NCBI GenBank assembly: GCA_002423465.1
Contig: DIWG01000055.1
Coordinates: 30,685-53,039, forward strand
Reading direction: 5' to 3'
Origin: Syntrophaceae bacterium UBA6112
GTDB lineage: Bacteria; Desulfobacterota; Syntrophia; Syntrophales; UBA5619
Length of the DNA stretch: 22,355 bases
A program made the position numbers and the translations under genes. Every line of letters begins with the position of its first letter. Positions within the stretch are counted from its first letter, which is position 1. This document shows positions 6,964 through 15,009 of the stretch, piece after piece. The notes below the pieces were generated by a model that was not told the DNA's origin, made no database searches, and saw only the letters and a list, made by a program, of their open reading frames with translations.

Positions 6964-7833
6964 ATGATAAGACGTTGGTGGATTTTTTTGTTGCTTCTGA
7001 TGTTTCTGTTTCCGGCTTGTCAAACCATGGATCGTGCAGGCGACTCGCGGGACAACAAGTTTATTCTTCTGGCCAGCACGATCGGACCGATTGACGCCGG
7101 CATTGTCGGGGCGCTGGAGGAGGGGTTCGAGAAGGAGACCGGGATAAGGGTGCGGCACGTGGGCGCCGGAACGGGGGCGGCCCTGAAGATGGCTGAGAAG
7201 GGACAGTTCGACCTGGTTCTGGCCCATGCCAAATCCCTGGAGGAAAAGTTCGTGCAGGGCGGTTTCGGGACGGAGCGGATTTCGCTGATGTACAACGACT
7301 TCGTCATCCTTGGTCCGGCGTCCGATCCGGCGGGGATCAAGGGGATGAAGACGGCGGCCGAGGCGCTCCGGACGATTGCCGCCAGGAAGGCGACCTTCAT
7401 CAGCCGGGGGGACAAGTCGGGGACCCACGTCTCGGAGATGGAGCTCTGGAAGGGGGCGGGTATCAAACCAGCCGGTTCCTGGTACATCATCTACGAGAAA
7501 GGTTCGAGCGGCAACGGGCCAACCCTCCGCTACGCGAATGAAAGAAAGGCCTACACGGTCATCGACCGGGCGACCTATCTGGCACTGAAAAAGGAGATCA
7601 CGCTGGCTATCCTCGTTGAAAAGGACGAGGCGATGCTGAACTTCATGTCCCTGATTCCCGTCAATCAGGCGAAGTTTCCCAAGGTGAACCGGGCGGTGGC
7701 GATGCAGTTCATCGGCTGGATGACCGCCGTCGACAAGGGGCAACGCCTCATCCGCGACTTCGGCAAGGAGAAGTACGGCGAGCCGATGTTTTTCCCCAAC
7801 TCGGTGGCCTGGCGCAAGAGCCAGGGGAAATGA
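6964..7833 (+). CDS. TupA-like substrate-binding lipoprotein, divergent paralogue
   Basis: 289 residues. A short N-terminal hydrophobic segment ends in LFPAC (15-19), a slightly atypical lipobox, so it is probably a membrane-anchored lipoprotein. The rest aligns along its length with the tupA product encoded next: SRGDKSGTH (147-155), the DRATYLALKK region (201-210) and a KYGEPMFFPN end. The first oxyanion-binding loop differs: where TupA has TTTSTQDSG, this protein has ASTIGPIDAG (37-46), lacking the threonine triplet. It may bind another anion, bind more weakly, or serve as a sensor or accessory receptor for TupBC. GAAAGGAG seven bases before the ATG supports the start. The 111-base gap from the regulator gene contains no clear promoter. 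Confidence 0.83.
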   Translation: MIRRWWIFLLLLMFLFPACQTMDRAGDSRDNKFILLASTIGPIDAGIVGALEEGFEKETGIRVRHVGAGTGAALKMAEKGQFDLVLAHAKSLEEKFVQGGFGTERISLMYNDFVILGPASDPAGIKGMKTAAEALRTIAARKATFISRGDKSGTHVSEMELWKGAGIKPAGSWYIIYEKGSSGNGPTLRYANERKAYTVIDRATYLALKKEITLAILVEKDEAMLNFMSLIPVNQAKFPKVNRAVAMQFIGWMTAVDKGQRLIRDFGKEKYGEPMFFPNSVAWRKSQGK

Positions 7834-7950
7834 GCGAAACAACGATCATTGGATTGAGTCCGGCGGCGGGACCGTTGAGCGGTTTCCCTGCCGGAAGACA
7901 GACCGCCCACCGCGGCGGCCGGCTTTAAGTTTGAACGATAGGAGGCTGTA

Positions 7951-8808
7951 ATGAATGGATTTGCGAAAAAAGGGTTGCTGGCGGCGACGATCGCCGCGCT
8001 GTTAATGGTGGCGACGGTGGCGCCCTCTCTGGCCGCGCCGGCGCAGAAGAACCTGATTCTGGCGACGACGACGAGCACCCAGGATTCCGGGCTTCTGGAT
8101 GTACTGATTCCGCTGTTTGAAAAGAAGACGGGCTATTTCGTCAAGACCATCGCCGTCGGCTCCGGCCAGGCGATGTCCATGGGGCAGAAAGGCGAAGCGG
8201 ATGTCCTGCTCGTCCATTCGCCCGCCGCGGAAAAGAAGTTCATGGCCGACGGTAACGGCGTCGACCGGCTGATCGTCATGCACAACGACTTCGTCGTCGT
8301 CGGCCCCGCGGCCGATCCGGCGGGGATCATGGGGGCGAAGTCCGCGCCCGAGGCCTTCAAGAAGATCGCCGGCGCCGGCGCCCTCTTCCTCTCCCGGGGC
8401 GACAATTCCGGGACCCATGCCAAGGAGAAAGGGATCTGGAAGGCCGCCGGGATCGCAACGGAGGGGCAGAAGTGGTACCAGGAGACGGGTCTCGGCATGG
8501 GGCAGACCCTCAATGTGGCGGCTGAAAAGAAGGGGAACACCCTGACGGACCGGGGCACCTATCTGGCCTTGAAGAAGAACCTGGCCGGTCTGCCCATTCT
8601 GGTGGAGGGGGATGCGATTCTCCTGAACGTCTATCACGTCATTGGCGTCAACCCGGCGAAATGGCCGAAGGTGAACGCCGACGGCGCGAAGGCCTTTTCC
8701 GACTTTATGGTCTCGGCGGATACCCAGGGGGTCATCAAGACCTTCGGCGTGGAGAAGTATGGTGGGCCGCTCTTCTTCCCCGATGCGGGCAAGCCGGAGT
8801 ACAACTAA
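7951..8808 (+). CDS. tupA: TupA, tungstate ABC transporter substrate-binding protein
   Basis: 285 residues, exported. The signal peptide is a KK-rich start, a hydrophobic core (9-24) and a likely cleavage after SLA-A around residues 28-29. TupA captures tungstate in the periplasm with very high affinity and passes it to TupBC. The family-defining TTTSTQDSG loop is at 39-47 and SRGDNSGTH at 148-156; both are expected to contact the oxyanion. The molybdate receptor ModA, encoded elsewhere in this window, is unrelated in these motifs. AGGAGG lies five bases before the ATG. The upstream 117-base gap is GC-rich and shows no clear promoter, so the gene may be read through from the lipoprotein gene. 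A hairpin between tupA and tupB may set their expression ratio. Confidence 0.92.
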   Translation: MNGFAKKGLLAATIAALLMVATVAPSLAAPAQKNLILATTTSTQDSGLLDVLIPLFEKKTGYFVKTIAVGSGQAMSMGQKGEADVLLVHSPAAEKKFMADGNGVDRLIVMHNDFVVVGPAADPAGIMGAKSAPEAFKKIAGAGALFLSRGDNSGTHAKEKGIWKAAGIATEGQKWYQETGLGMGQTLNVAAEKKGNTLTDRGTYLALKKNLAGLPILVEGDAILLNVYHVIGVNPAKWPKVNADGAKAFSDFMVSADTQGVIKTFGVEKYGGPLFFPDAGKPEYN

Positions 8809-8839
8809 TCATTGACGCAAGAGAGTGAACACGGGGATT

Positions 8840-8873
8840 ACGGGGGCGGTTGTGCCGCCTCCGCAACCCCCGT
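8840..8873 (+). other. GC-rich hairpin between tupA and tupB
   Basis: ACGGGGG at 8840-8846 pairs exactly with CCCCCGT at 8867-8873, and GGTTG with CAACC can form an alternative inner stem. No T-run follows, so it is not a standard terminator. Its place between a binding-protein gene and its permease gene resembles mRNA-stabilising or partially terminating hairpins that give excess binding protein. That role is inference. Confidence 0.4.
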
Positions 8874-8906
8874 CGCAACAGGACAACAGGACAGGCGGTG
8901 TAATCG

Positions 8907-9605
8907 ATGGATCTGATTCTGGAAGGGATCCGGAAGGCCTTTTATCTCATCTTCACGCTGGACAGGGAGGTCTTGGGGATCACACTCCTGTCGCTCAGGG
9001 TGTCGGGAACGGCGACGCTGATCAGCCTCTTCATCGGGATCACCACCGGGACGATCGTGGCCCTGACCCGATTTCCGGGGAGACAGCTCGTGGTGAGCAT
9101 CATCAATACGGGGATGGGCCTCCCGCCGGTGGTCGTCGGCCTCTTCGTAACGATCTTCCTCTGGCGGAACGGACCGCTCGGTTTCCTGGAGATCCTCTAT
9201 ACCCCGACAGCGATTATCCTGGCTCAAGCTGTCATCGCCACCCCGATCGTCACGGGGATTACGCTGGCATCCATCCAGAATCTGCCGGCGAACCTCCGCC
9301 TCCAGATTCTCGCCCTGGGCGCCACGCGCGTGCAGATGATCTGGCTCCTGGTGAAGGAGGCGCGTCTGCCGCTCCTGGCGGCCGTCATGGCCGGATTCGG
9401 CGGCATCATCTCGGAGGTCGGGGCTTCCATCATGGTCGGCGGCAACATCAAGGGTTACTCCCGGGTCCTGACGACGGCGACGGTCATGGAGACGGGACGA
9501 GGGAATTTCGATATTGCCATCGCCCTCTCGATCATCCTGATGCTCCTTGCCTTTTTCGTGAACGCCATTCTCACGCAGATCCAGCAGCGGGAGAGGCCCC
9601 GATGA
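8907..9605 (+). CDS. tupB: TupB, tungstate ABC transporter permease
   Basis: 232 residues, an inner-membrane permease with about five to six hydrophobic segments (for example around 24-52, 60-85, 97-120 and 197-220). The cytoplasmic coupling loop is visible as NLRLQILALGATRVQMIWLL (about 129-148), the EAA-type signature of binding-protein-dependent importers. It should pair with the tupC ATPase, whose ATG overlaps the tupB stop by four bases (ATGA), and receive tungstate from TupA. The ribosome-binding region is weak (CAGGCGG). Molybdate permease ModB is related in fold, but the immediate neighbourhood of tupA and the QNLPANLR segment fit TupB. Confidence 0.9.
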   Translation: MDLILEGIRKAFYLIFTLDREVLGITLLSLRVSGTATLISLFIGITTGTIVALTRFPGRQLVVSIINTGMGLPPVVVGLFVTIFLWRNGPLGFLEILYTPTAIILAQAVIATPIVTGITLASIQNLPANLRLQILALGATRVQMIWLLVKEARLPLLAAVMAGFGGIISEVGASIMVGGNIKGYSRVLTTATVMETGRGNFDIAIALSIILMLLAFFVNAILTQIQQRERPR

Positions 9606-10804
9606 ACTCCGAGACCAAGGCAGAATCTACGCTTCAGGCCGATGGGCTTGTCAACGGCGGAGATGGCTCCGGAAGAACCTTGGATTTGGCGGCGGGGATC
9701 GCCCTGTCATCTGAATCCCGACAGGATATCCTGCTTCAGGCCGAGGATCTCCTGGTTCGCCGGGGTGGGGTGACGGTCCTCGATATTTCCGCACTCGATG
9801 TGTTTTCGGGGCAGGTTCTCGCCTTGATTGGTCCGAACGGCGCCGGAAAATCAACGCTGCTCCTGACATTGGCCGGCCTTCTGAAACCCGCGCGGGGAAA
9901 CCTCCTCCTCCGCGGTGAACGGATCGGGAACGGCGGGTTTGACTATCGTCGCCATATCGCGATGGTCTTCCAGGAGCCGCTCCTGTTCGATACAACCGTG
10001 TTCGAGAACGTCGCCGCAGGGCTCAAGATTCGCGGCGTAGGGCGGGCGGAGATCGGGCTGACGGTTCCCGAATACCTCGAACGCTTCGGCATTGCCCACC
10101 TGGCGAAACGTTCCGCCCGGAAGCTCTCCGGTGGAGAGGCGCAGCGGACCAGTCTTGCCCGGGCCTTCGTCACAAAGCCGGAGATTGTTTTCCTCGACGA
10201 ACCCTTCTCGTCGCTCGACCCCCCGACGCGCGAGGCGCTGACAAACGATCTCGAACGGATCCTCCGTGAGACGCACACGACCGCCGTGGCCTCGACCCAT
10301 GACCAAGCGGAGGCGCTCCGGCTGGGCGACCGGCTTGCGGTGGTCAACGGAGGAAGGATCGTCCAGATCGGCCCGGCGGCCGAGGTGATGAACCGGCCGG
10401 CGGACGAATTTGTCGCCTCCTTCGTAGGAGTAGAGACGGTTCTGCCGGGGCGGGTTGTGCGGATCTCCGACGGGAGCTTCACCGCTTCCGTGGAAAGGTG
10501 TGAGATTGAGGCGGTGGGTCATGTCCGGATGGGAGATGAGGTTTTCTGCTGCATCCGGCCGGAGCATGTGACACTCTCCACGAACGCCTCACCACCCGGT
10601 ACGAGCGCCCGGAACGTCTTTCCCGGAACGATCCGGACGATCACGCCGCTGGGCCTCTTCCAGCGGGTCCGCGTCGATTGCGGTTTCGATCTGGTTGCTT
10701 ATGTGACACGCCAGTCTCTTGAAGAGCTATCGCTAACGGAAGGAAAAAGCGTTACCGCCTCGTTTAAGGCGACGGCCGTCCACGTCATCCGCCGGCGGGA
10801 ATAG
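9602..10804 (+). CDS. tupC: TupC, tungstate ABC transporter ATPase with C-terminal TOBE domain
   Basis: 400 residues. It powers tungstate import through TupB. Walker A GPNGAGKST is at 77-85, the ABC signature LSGGEAQR at 175-182, Walker B IVFLDEP at 195-201 and the switch histidine at 233 (STHDQ). After the ATPase, residues about 282-395 form a TOBE/MOP-like region (IRPEHVTL, then PGTIRTITPLGLFQRVRVD) that often binds the oxyanion for feedback. The N-terminus carries about 44 residues before the ABC domain with no recognisable motif; the start is fixed by the ATGA overlap with tupB, although the frame stays open far upstream through tupB. The last 72 bases overlap the 3' end of moeA on the opposite strand. 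A gene length of 400 codons is longer than simple TupC proteins. Confidence 0.9.
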   Translation: MNSETKAESTLQADGLVNGGDGSGRTLDLAAGIALSSESRQDILLQAEDLLVRRGGVTVLDISALDVFSGQVLALIGPNGAGKSTLLLTLAGLLKPARGNLLLRGERIGNGGFDYRRHIAMVFQEPLLFDTTVFENVAAGLKIRGVGRAEIGLTVPEYLERFGIAHLAKRSARKLSGGEAQRTSLARAFVTKPEIVFLDEPFSSLDPPTREALTNDLERILRETHTTAVASTHDQAEALRLGDRLAVVNGGRIVQIGPAAEVMNRPADEFVASFVGVETVLPGRVVRISDGSFTASVERCEIEAVGHVRMGDEVFCCIRPEHVTLSTNASPPGTSARNVFPGTIRTITPLGLFQRVRVDCGFDLVAYVTRQSLEELSLTEGKSVTASFKATAVHVIRRRE

Positions 10805-12112
10805 TCCAAGAAGGCGCCGGGAAAGGATCGCGGTTTTTGCAGGGATGGCATGGCATAAGGACAGATCCTCCCGCGCCTCAGGCTGGTTGATTAATAACGC
10901 CATGACTCGGGAACCGGCAGGGAAGTCGCCCATGCCGACGGGCAGGATGAGCAATGCATTGGCGCCGACCAGCGATTTGATCCGGGCCGAACCCTGGACG
11001 CCTGTGCTGTGCGCCGTGAAACCCCTCGGTTCGAGTTCAACGATGGCACGCTGAAACTCGGTGCGTTCCGGATCATGTCGCAGGGTTTGTGCCAGTCGAA
11101 CCTGCACGCACGGCCGCCATAACAACCGCTGGCCGCTCATCCGCCGTAGCGCCGGTCGGACAAATTGTTCGAAACAGACCAGGGAAGACACCGGATTGCC
11201 GGGCAACCCGAAGACCGGTTTTCCGTGGATCATCGCAAAGGTTAGGGGCTTGCCCGGTTTCATGGCCACCCTTCCGACCAGGATCTCGCCGAGCCTGGCC
11301 AACAGCGGCTTGATCAGATCGAACGTTCCCATGGAGACCCCGCCAGAGGTCACGATCATGTCGCTTCCGGCCAAGGTCTCGATCAGGGCCTGCTCGAGCA
11401 CGCAGGCGTTATCGCCGATGGGATGCGGCAGGGCGACGGCGTCAAATCCGCAGGCCGTTGCCGCGGCGAGGAGCGCCAATGTATTGGAATCGCGGGTCTG
11501 TCCGGGCTTGGGAGTCGCATCGACCGCCACCAATTCATTGCCCGTGACCATGATTGATACGCGCGGACGGGGATGAACCAGCACCCGGGAGCAGCCGAGA
11601 GAGGCCAGCAGGCCGATCTCGGCCGGTTCCAGCACGGAACCTTTTGGGAGAGCGATTTCACCTGCGGCGATGTCTTGGCCGACGGGACGTACATTGGCAC
11701 CCGGCTTGGCGGAAGCGAGCAGGTGGACGACGCCGGCTTCTTCGAAGGTATTTTCAAAAGGGATCACCGCATCGGCGCCGATCGGCAGGGGAGCGCCCGT
11801 CATGATGCGCACCGCCGTTCCTTCCGTAACGGCAAGGTCAAGTTTGACGCCGGCATCCTGTTCTCCGGTGATGGATCGCTTGGAAGAGTCATCGCTGCTG
11901 AGTACCGCATAACCGTCCATGGAAGCTACAGCAAAGGTCGGCATGCTCTCCCGGGCGATGATATCCTCCGCCAGCACCAGGCCGGAAACGAGCGACAGCG
12001 GTTTGCGAACTGGCGGAAGGGAGGCCAAAGCTGCGGCAATCCGCCGCCAGGCATCTTCAATAGGCAGCATCGGATAGTCGCAACTGCGTTTCATTGGATT
12101 CATCTTCATCAT
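10733..12112 (-). CDS. moeA: MoeA, molybdopterin molybdenumtransferase, with an unusual C-terminal extension
   Basis: 459 residues against roughly 400-410 for a typical MoeA. MoeA inserts molybdate (or tungstate) into adenylylated molybdopterin. Conserved landmarks: MDGYA (65-69), RIMTGAPLPIGADAVIP, MVTGNEL in the MoeA/MogA-like domain, TSGGVSMGTFD, and the MKPGKPLTFA / VFGLPGNPVSS pair. The usual end of the protein, MGDFPAGSRVMALLI, is followed by about 50 further residues of unrelated character, whose codons run antisense into tupC. Stop codons in other frames lie right at the expected end, so a small indel could have removed the original stop. The start at 12112 has AGGAGG six bases upstream. 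It follows the DUF364 gene by 18 bases and is the last gene of the mod operon. Confidence 0.93.
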   Translation of the reverse strand: MMKMNPMKRSCDYPMLPIEDAWRRIAAALASLPPVRKPLSLVSGLVLAEDIIARESMPTFAVASMDGYAVLSSDDSSKRSITGEQDAGVKLDLAVTEGTAVRIMTGAPLPIGADAVIPFENTFEEAGVVHLLASAKPGANVRPVGQDIAAGEIALPKGSVLEPAEIGLLASLGCSRVLVHPRPRVSIMVTGNELVAVDATPKPGQTRDSNTLALLAAATACGFDAVALPHPIGDNACVLEQALIETLAGSDMIVTSGGVSMGTFDLIKPLLARLGEILVGRVAMKPGKPLTFAMIHGKPVFGLPGNPVSSLVCFEQFVRPALRRMSGQRLLWRPCVQVRLAQTLRHDPERTEFQRAIVELEPRGFTAHSTGVQGSARIKSLVGANALLILPVGMGDFPAGSRVMALLINQPEAREDLSLCHAIPAKTAILSRRLLGLFPPADDVDGRRLKRGGNAFSFR

Positions 12113-12130
12113 AGCGGTCCTCCTGACAAC

Positions 12131-12916
12131 TCATGGATGATATAGTGGAAGATCCCGTTTTATGATCAGATTCACGAAGCGAAGGGCCGGCCGCATGGCC
12201 GGCGTTCCGCCGGCCTCGGAGATGATGCGCATAACACGATCCGGATCCATAACGACGGCTCCGCCCAGATGAGTCACGGGGGTATCCTGGAAGATCTCCG
12301 GGAGCAGCGGCGTGGATGGTCCGATCACGGCTGTGCAGCGGGGCGTCCCCAGGCCGTTGACGGTCTCCTCGAAGGTGTGGTTGAGAAGGGTCGTTGCGGT
12401 GATGATGGCAACGTCGCAGCCCTTTAACGCTTCCTCTTTTTCCCTTTCGCACGGGATTTCCATCCGTTCGGGATTTTTCTCGATGACCGTCAGTGTTGCC
12501 CCCGTGGAAAGAATGCGTTGCACCAAAGGAGAAAAGAGGCCGATCATGACGACCCGTTCTCCCGCCTGAAGATTAAAATAGGATGTCGCCTCTCGGTCAT
12601 CCATGGCGTCCCGGGGGGGATCGATGAGGGCGTTGGCCGTAGCCAGGCCGATCGCCCTTTCCAGCGGATTTTTTCCTTCCACAAGGTATTTCAGAAGGGA
12701 AGACGCCGGAGAACCGGCATACGTGCCTGCATTTTGAAGAACCATGCATACCGATGGAATCACATCGGAAAGCTGGGCTGCAAGCCCCATGGAATGATTT
12801 CCCAGCCTTACGCCCACGTACCCCAGACCGACCCGCAGATCCAGCACTTCCGTGCCTTGCGCCGTCGGTTTGGTCCGTTCATACATGGCTTCCAGGATTG
12901 TACCGGGTTTGAGCAT
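12131..12916 (-). CDS. DUF4213/DUF364 family protein (putative heavy-metal chelation domain)
   Basis: 261 residues. The N-terminal part resembles DUF4213 (conserved VGLGYVGVRLGN and GLAAQLSD near 29-50) and the rest the Rossmann-like DUF364 domain: VVMIGLFSPLVQRI (122-135), VIEKNPER (143-150), CDVAIITATTLLNHTFEE (about 165-182) and VIGPSTPLLPEIF (about 199-211). DUF364 proteins have been proposed to chelate metals or act in molybdate/tungstate-linked pathways; the reaction is not known. Here it lies between an FmdE-family gene and moeA behind modABC, which supports a job in handling the metal before insertion. The start at 12916 has AGGAGG five bases upstream; an earlier ATG at 12946 has none and would only add 10 residues. 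No signal peptide, so it is cytoplasmic. Confidence 0.8.
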   Translation of the reverse strand: MLKPGTILEAMYERTKPTAQGTEVLDLRVGLGYVGVRLGNHSMGLAAQLSDVIPSVCMVLQNAGTYAGSPASSLLKYLVEGKNPLERAIGLATANALIDPPRDAMDDREATSYFNLQAGERVVMIGLFSPLVQRILSTGATLTVIEKNPERMEIPCEREKEEALKGCDVAIITATTLLNHTFEETVNGLGTPRCTAVIGPSTPLLPEIFQDTPVTHLGGAVVMDPDRVMRIISEAGGTPAMRPALRFVNLIIKRDLPLYHP

Positions 12917-12950
12917 GGCGGCCTCCTTGTTTCTGTAATAAATCAACTGT

Positions 12951-13541
12951 TCACAATTGCATCTCGATCCCGGTGATCTCCGTATAGGGCGTTTCCCCTT
13001 GGCAGTTCCGGCAGCTTTCGCCGTCTCTCGCGGGATAGGCTTCCCCGCAGATAGGGCATAGTCCGATGGGTCCCATTTTCTTTCTGCGGATTTTCTCCGG
13101 TTCTACGCGGACCCGCTGAAGGCCCAGCAGGTTGTGCCCCGCCTCCTTGATCCGGGCAAGCAGCAGGTCGAAATCCTGTTCGTGCTTTTTCTTACGCTTG
13201 AGATACCAGTCCCGGACCTCGGGCCAGTTATCCAGCTTCTTTGCGTCGAGGTAGACGCGGACACCCTGCCCAACCTGTTTTTCATACATCGTCACCGCGA
13301 ACCGACCGAAATTAATGATCGTCAGCCAGCCGTTGCCGATCGTGCAGGGCGTCAGGATCTGAACGGCGTCGGGCAGGCAGACGGGAGTTTCGCAGAGGGC
13401 ATCGAAAAACTCTCCCTCAGGCAGATTCTTCAGGGCCAGATCGACGATGAACCCGCCGATGATAAGTCCGGGCGCAAGGTTGCCGTGGAAGGACTTGACC
13501 AGTTGAAGATACTCTTCATAGGAATAGGTACAGATGTTCAT
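12951..13541 (-). CDS. FmdE family protein with C-terminal zinc ribbon
   Basis: 196 residues. The family takes its name from FmdE, encoded with the molybdenum formylmethanofuran dehydrogenase of methanogens, but its function is unknown. The family core is seen as SFHGNLAPGLIIGG (17-30; Ala23 where many members have Cys), CETPVCLPDAVQ (50-61) and PCTIGNGWL (65-73): His19 with Cys55 and Cys66 is a plausible metal site. A CPIC/CRNC zinc ribbon (Cys162, 165, 177, 180) closes the protein. There is no membrane segment. AAGGAG lies 11 bases before the ATG. It sits 97 bases after modC and 34 before the DUF364 gene. A cytoplasmic metal-binding or chaperone role in molybdenum or tungsten handling is inference from position. 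Confidence 0.85.
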   Translation of the reverse strand: MNICTYSYEEYLQLVKSFHGNLAPGLIIGGFIVDLALKNLPEGEFFDALCETPVCLPDAVQILTPCTIGNGWLTIINFGRFAVTMYEKQVGQGVRVYLDAKKLDNWPEVRDWYLKRKKKHEQDFDLLLARIKEAGHNLLGLQRVRVEPEKIRRKKMGPIGLCPICGEAYPARDGESCRNCQGETPYTEITGIEMQL

Positions 13542-13639
13542 GATTCATTGAACTCCTTCTTCATTTCAGTCCCCGATCAAAACCGCTGCCGTTTTCCATG
13601 TTTTGTGAAACAGGCGATTGACGGCTGTTGCTTCGTCTA

Positions 13640-14353
13640 TTAATATGCCAGGGCCAGGCGGGGTTCCCGGGTTGCCCGGGCTGGGTATCCCGTTGCCGGT
13701 TCCGGGGTGATGGTCCGTTGCATCCATCCCCGGTCGATCCGTCCATCGACGATGGGCAGGATCTCGTCGGCGAGAAAGAGCGCCTCGCCGATGTCATGGG
13801 TCACATAAAGAATGGGGAAGTCAAACTTCCTTTTCAGGGATTTGAGCTTCTCCCGCAATCCTCGACGGGTTATCACGTCGAGGGCGGAGAAGGGTTCGTC
13901 CAGCAGGAGCATCCGGGGCCGACGGGCCAGGGCCTGGCAGAGGGCGCAACGCTGGCGCTCCCCGCCGGAGACGAGGTGGGGTTTGCGGCCGGCCAGGTGG
14001 GCGATCCCGAAGAGTTCCAGCAGATCGGCCACCTCTTTTTTGTCCACGGCGGCGAAGGCCGCGTTGTCGTGGAGGTTCAGATGCGGGAAGAGGGTGTACT
14101 CCTGGAAGACGTAGCCGATGCGGCGCCTCTGCGGGGGGACGTTGATCTTTCGGCTGGAATCGAACCAGGTCTCCCCGCCAAAGACGATCCGGCCTTCATC
14201 GGGCAATGAGAGGCCCGCGAGCATGCGTATGAGGGTGGTTTTCCCCCCGCCCGAGGGTCCGATCAGCACCAGCATCCGGCCGTCGTCGCAGGAAAGGAAA
14301 AGATCCATGTCGAAGTAGTGCAATCTCTTTTTGATCTTAAGCTTAAGCGCCAT
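13640..14353 (-). CDS. modC: ModC, molybdate ABC transporter ATPase (short form without TOBE)
   Basis: 237 residues. Walker A GPSGGGKTT (32-40), ABC signature VSGGERQR (128-135), Walker B LLLDEP (149-154) and switch histidine 186 (YVTHD). It energises molybdate import through ModB. Unlike classical ModC of about 350 residues, it ends shortly after the ATPase core and has no MOP/TOBE domain, so direct feedback inhibition by bound molybdate is not expected. Its start overlaps the end of modB by 11 bases, showing translational coupling. Sulfate or other anion ATPases are similar in sequence; identity rests on the adjacent modB and modA. Confidence 0.87.
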   Translation of the reverse strand: MALKLKIKKRLHYFDMDLFLSCDDGRMLVLIGPSGGGKTTLIRMLAGLSLPDEGRIVFGGETWFDSSRKINVPPQRRRIGYVFQEYTLFPHLNLHDNAAFAAVDKKEVADLLELFGIAHLAGRKPHLVSGGERQRCALCQALARRPRMLLLDEPFSALDVITRRGLREKLKSLKRKFDFPILYVTHDIGEALFLADEILPIVDGRIDRGWMQRTITPEPATGYPARATREPRLALAY

Positions 14354-15008
14354 GTTTTGAATCTCCGTTGAGTCTGTTTACCAGCAGGAGGAAGGCATAG
14401 CTGATGGGGATGAAGCACAGGGACATCAGCCCCGCCGTCCGGTAATCCATGGCCTCCACGGCCTCGTAGACGGCAATGGAGGCGACTTTGGTCACGCCGG
14501 GGACGCTTCCGCCCACCATGATCAGGACGCCGAAGGCCCCGATGCTGTGCAAAAATACGAGGATCGCCGCCGCGATGATGCCGCTTGCGCTGTTGGGAAG
14601 GACGACGCGGACGAAGGCCGCCAAACGGGAAAGACCCAGGACGGAGGCGTTTTCCAGGAGCCGCGGATCGATTTTCAAGAAAGCCGCCTTCATCGGCTGC
14701 ACCGCAAAGGGGATGCTGTACAAAACCGAAGCCACGGCGATTCCCAGGAAAGTGAAAAGCAGGGAGCCGCCCGTCAGCGCCCCCCAGGCCCGCCCTACGG
14801 CGCCCTTGGGTCCCATCGCCAGGATCAGGTAGAATCCCATGACCGTGGGCGGCAGGGCAATGGGCAGGTAGATCAGGGCCTCGAAGAGCGATTTTCCGGG
14901 GAAACGCAGATAGGCCAGGGCATAGGCAATGGGCGCCGCGATGATCAGAAGGATGACCGTGGTGGCCATGGCCAGCTTCAGCGTCACATAGAGGGAGAGA
15001 TAATCCAT
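14343..15008 (-). CDS. modB: ModB, molybdate ABC transporter permease
   Basis: 221 residues, inner membrane, with about five hydrophobic spans (around 10-33, 44-66, 82-102, 137-160 and 190-210). The coupling-loop signature is present at about 119-141 (ENASVLGLSRLAAFVRVVLP), where the ATPase docks, and IALPPTVMGFYL (50-61) is typical of molybdate permeases. It forms the channel for molybdate delivered by ModA. The ATG is one base after the modA stop (TAG, C, ATG) and the 3' end overlaps modC. Confidence 0.91.
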   Translation of the reverse strand: MDYLSLYVTLKLAMATTVILLIIAAPIAYALAYLRFPGKSLFEALIYLPIALPPTVMGFYLILAMGPKGAVGRAWGALTGGSLLFTFLGIAVASVLYSIPFAVQPMKAAFLKIDPRLLENASVLGLSRLAAFVRVVLPNSASGIIAAAILVFLHSIGAFGVLIMVGGSVPGVTKVASIAVYEAVEAMDYRTAGLMSLCFIPISYAFLLLVNRLNGDSKHGA

Positions 15009-15009
15009 G

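Noticed and set aside
8825..9601. Extension of the tupC frame upstream through tupB
   Set aside because: The translation is low-complexity and rich in Pro, Gly and Arg, and tupB in the other frame is a clear membrane protein. The real start is the ATGA overlap at 9602.
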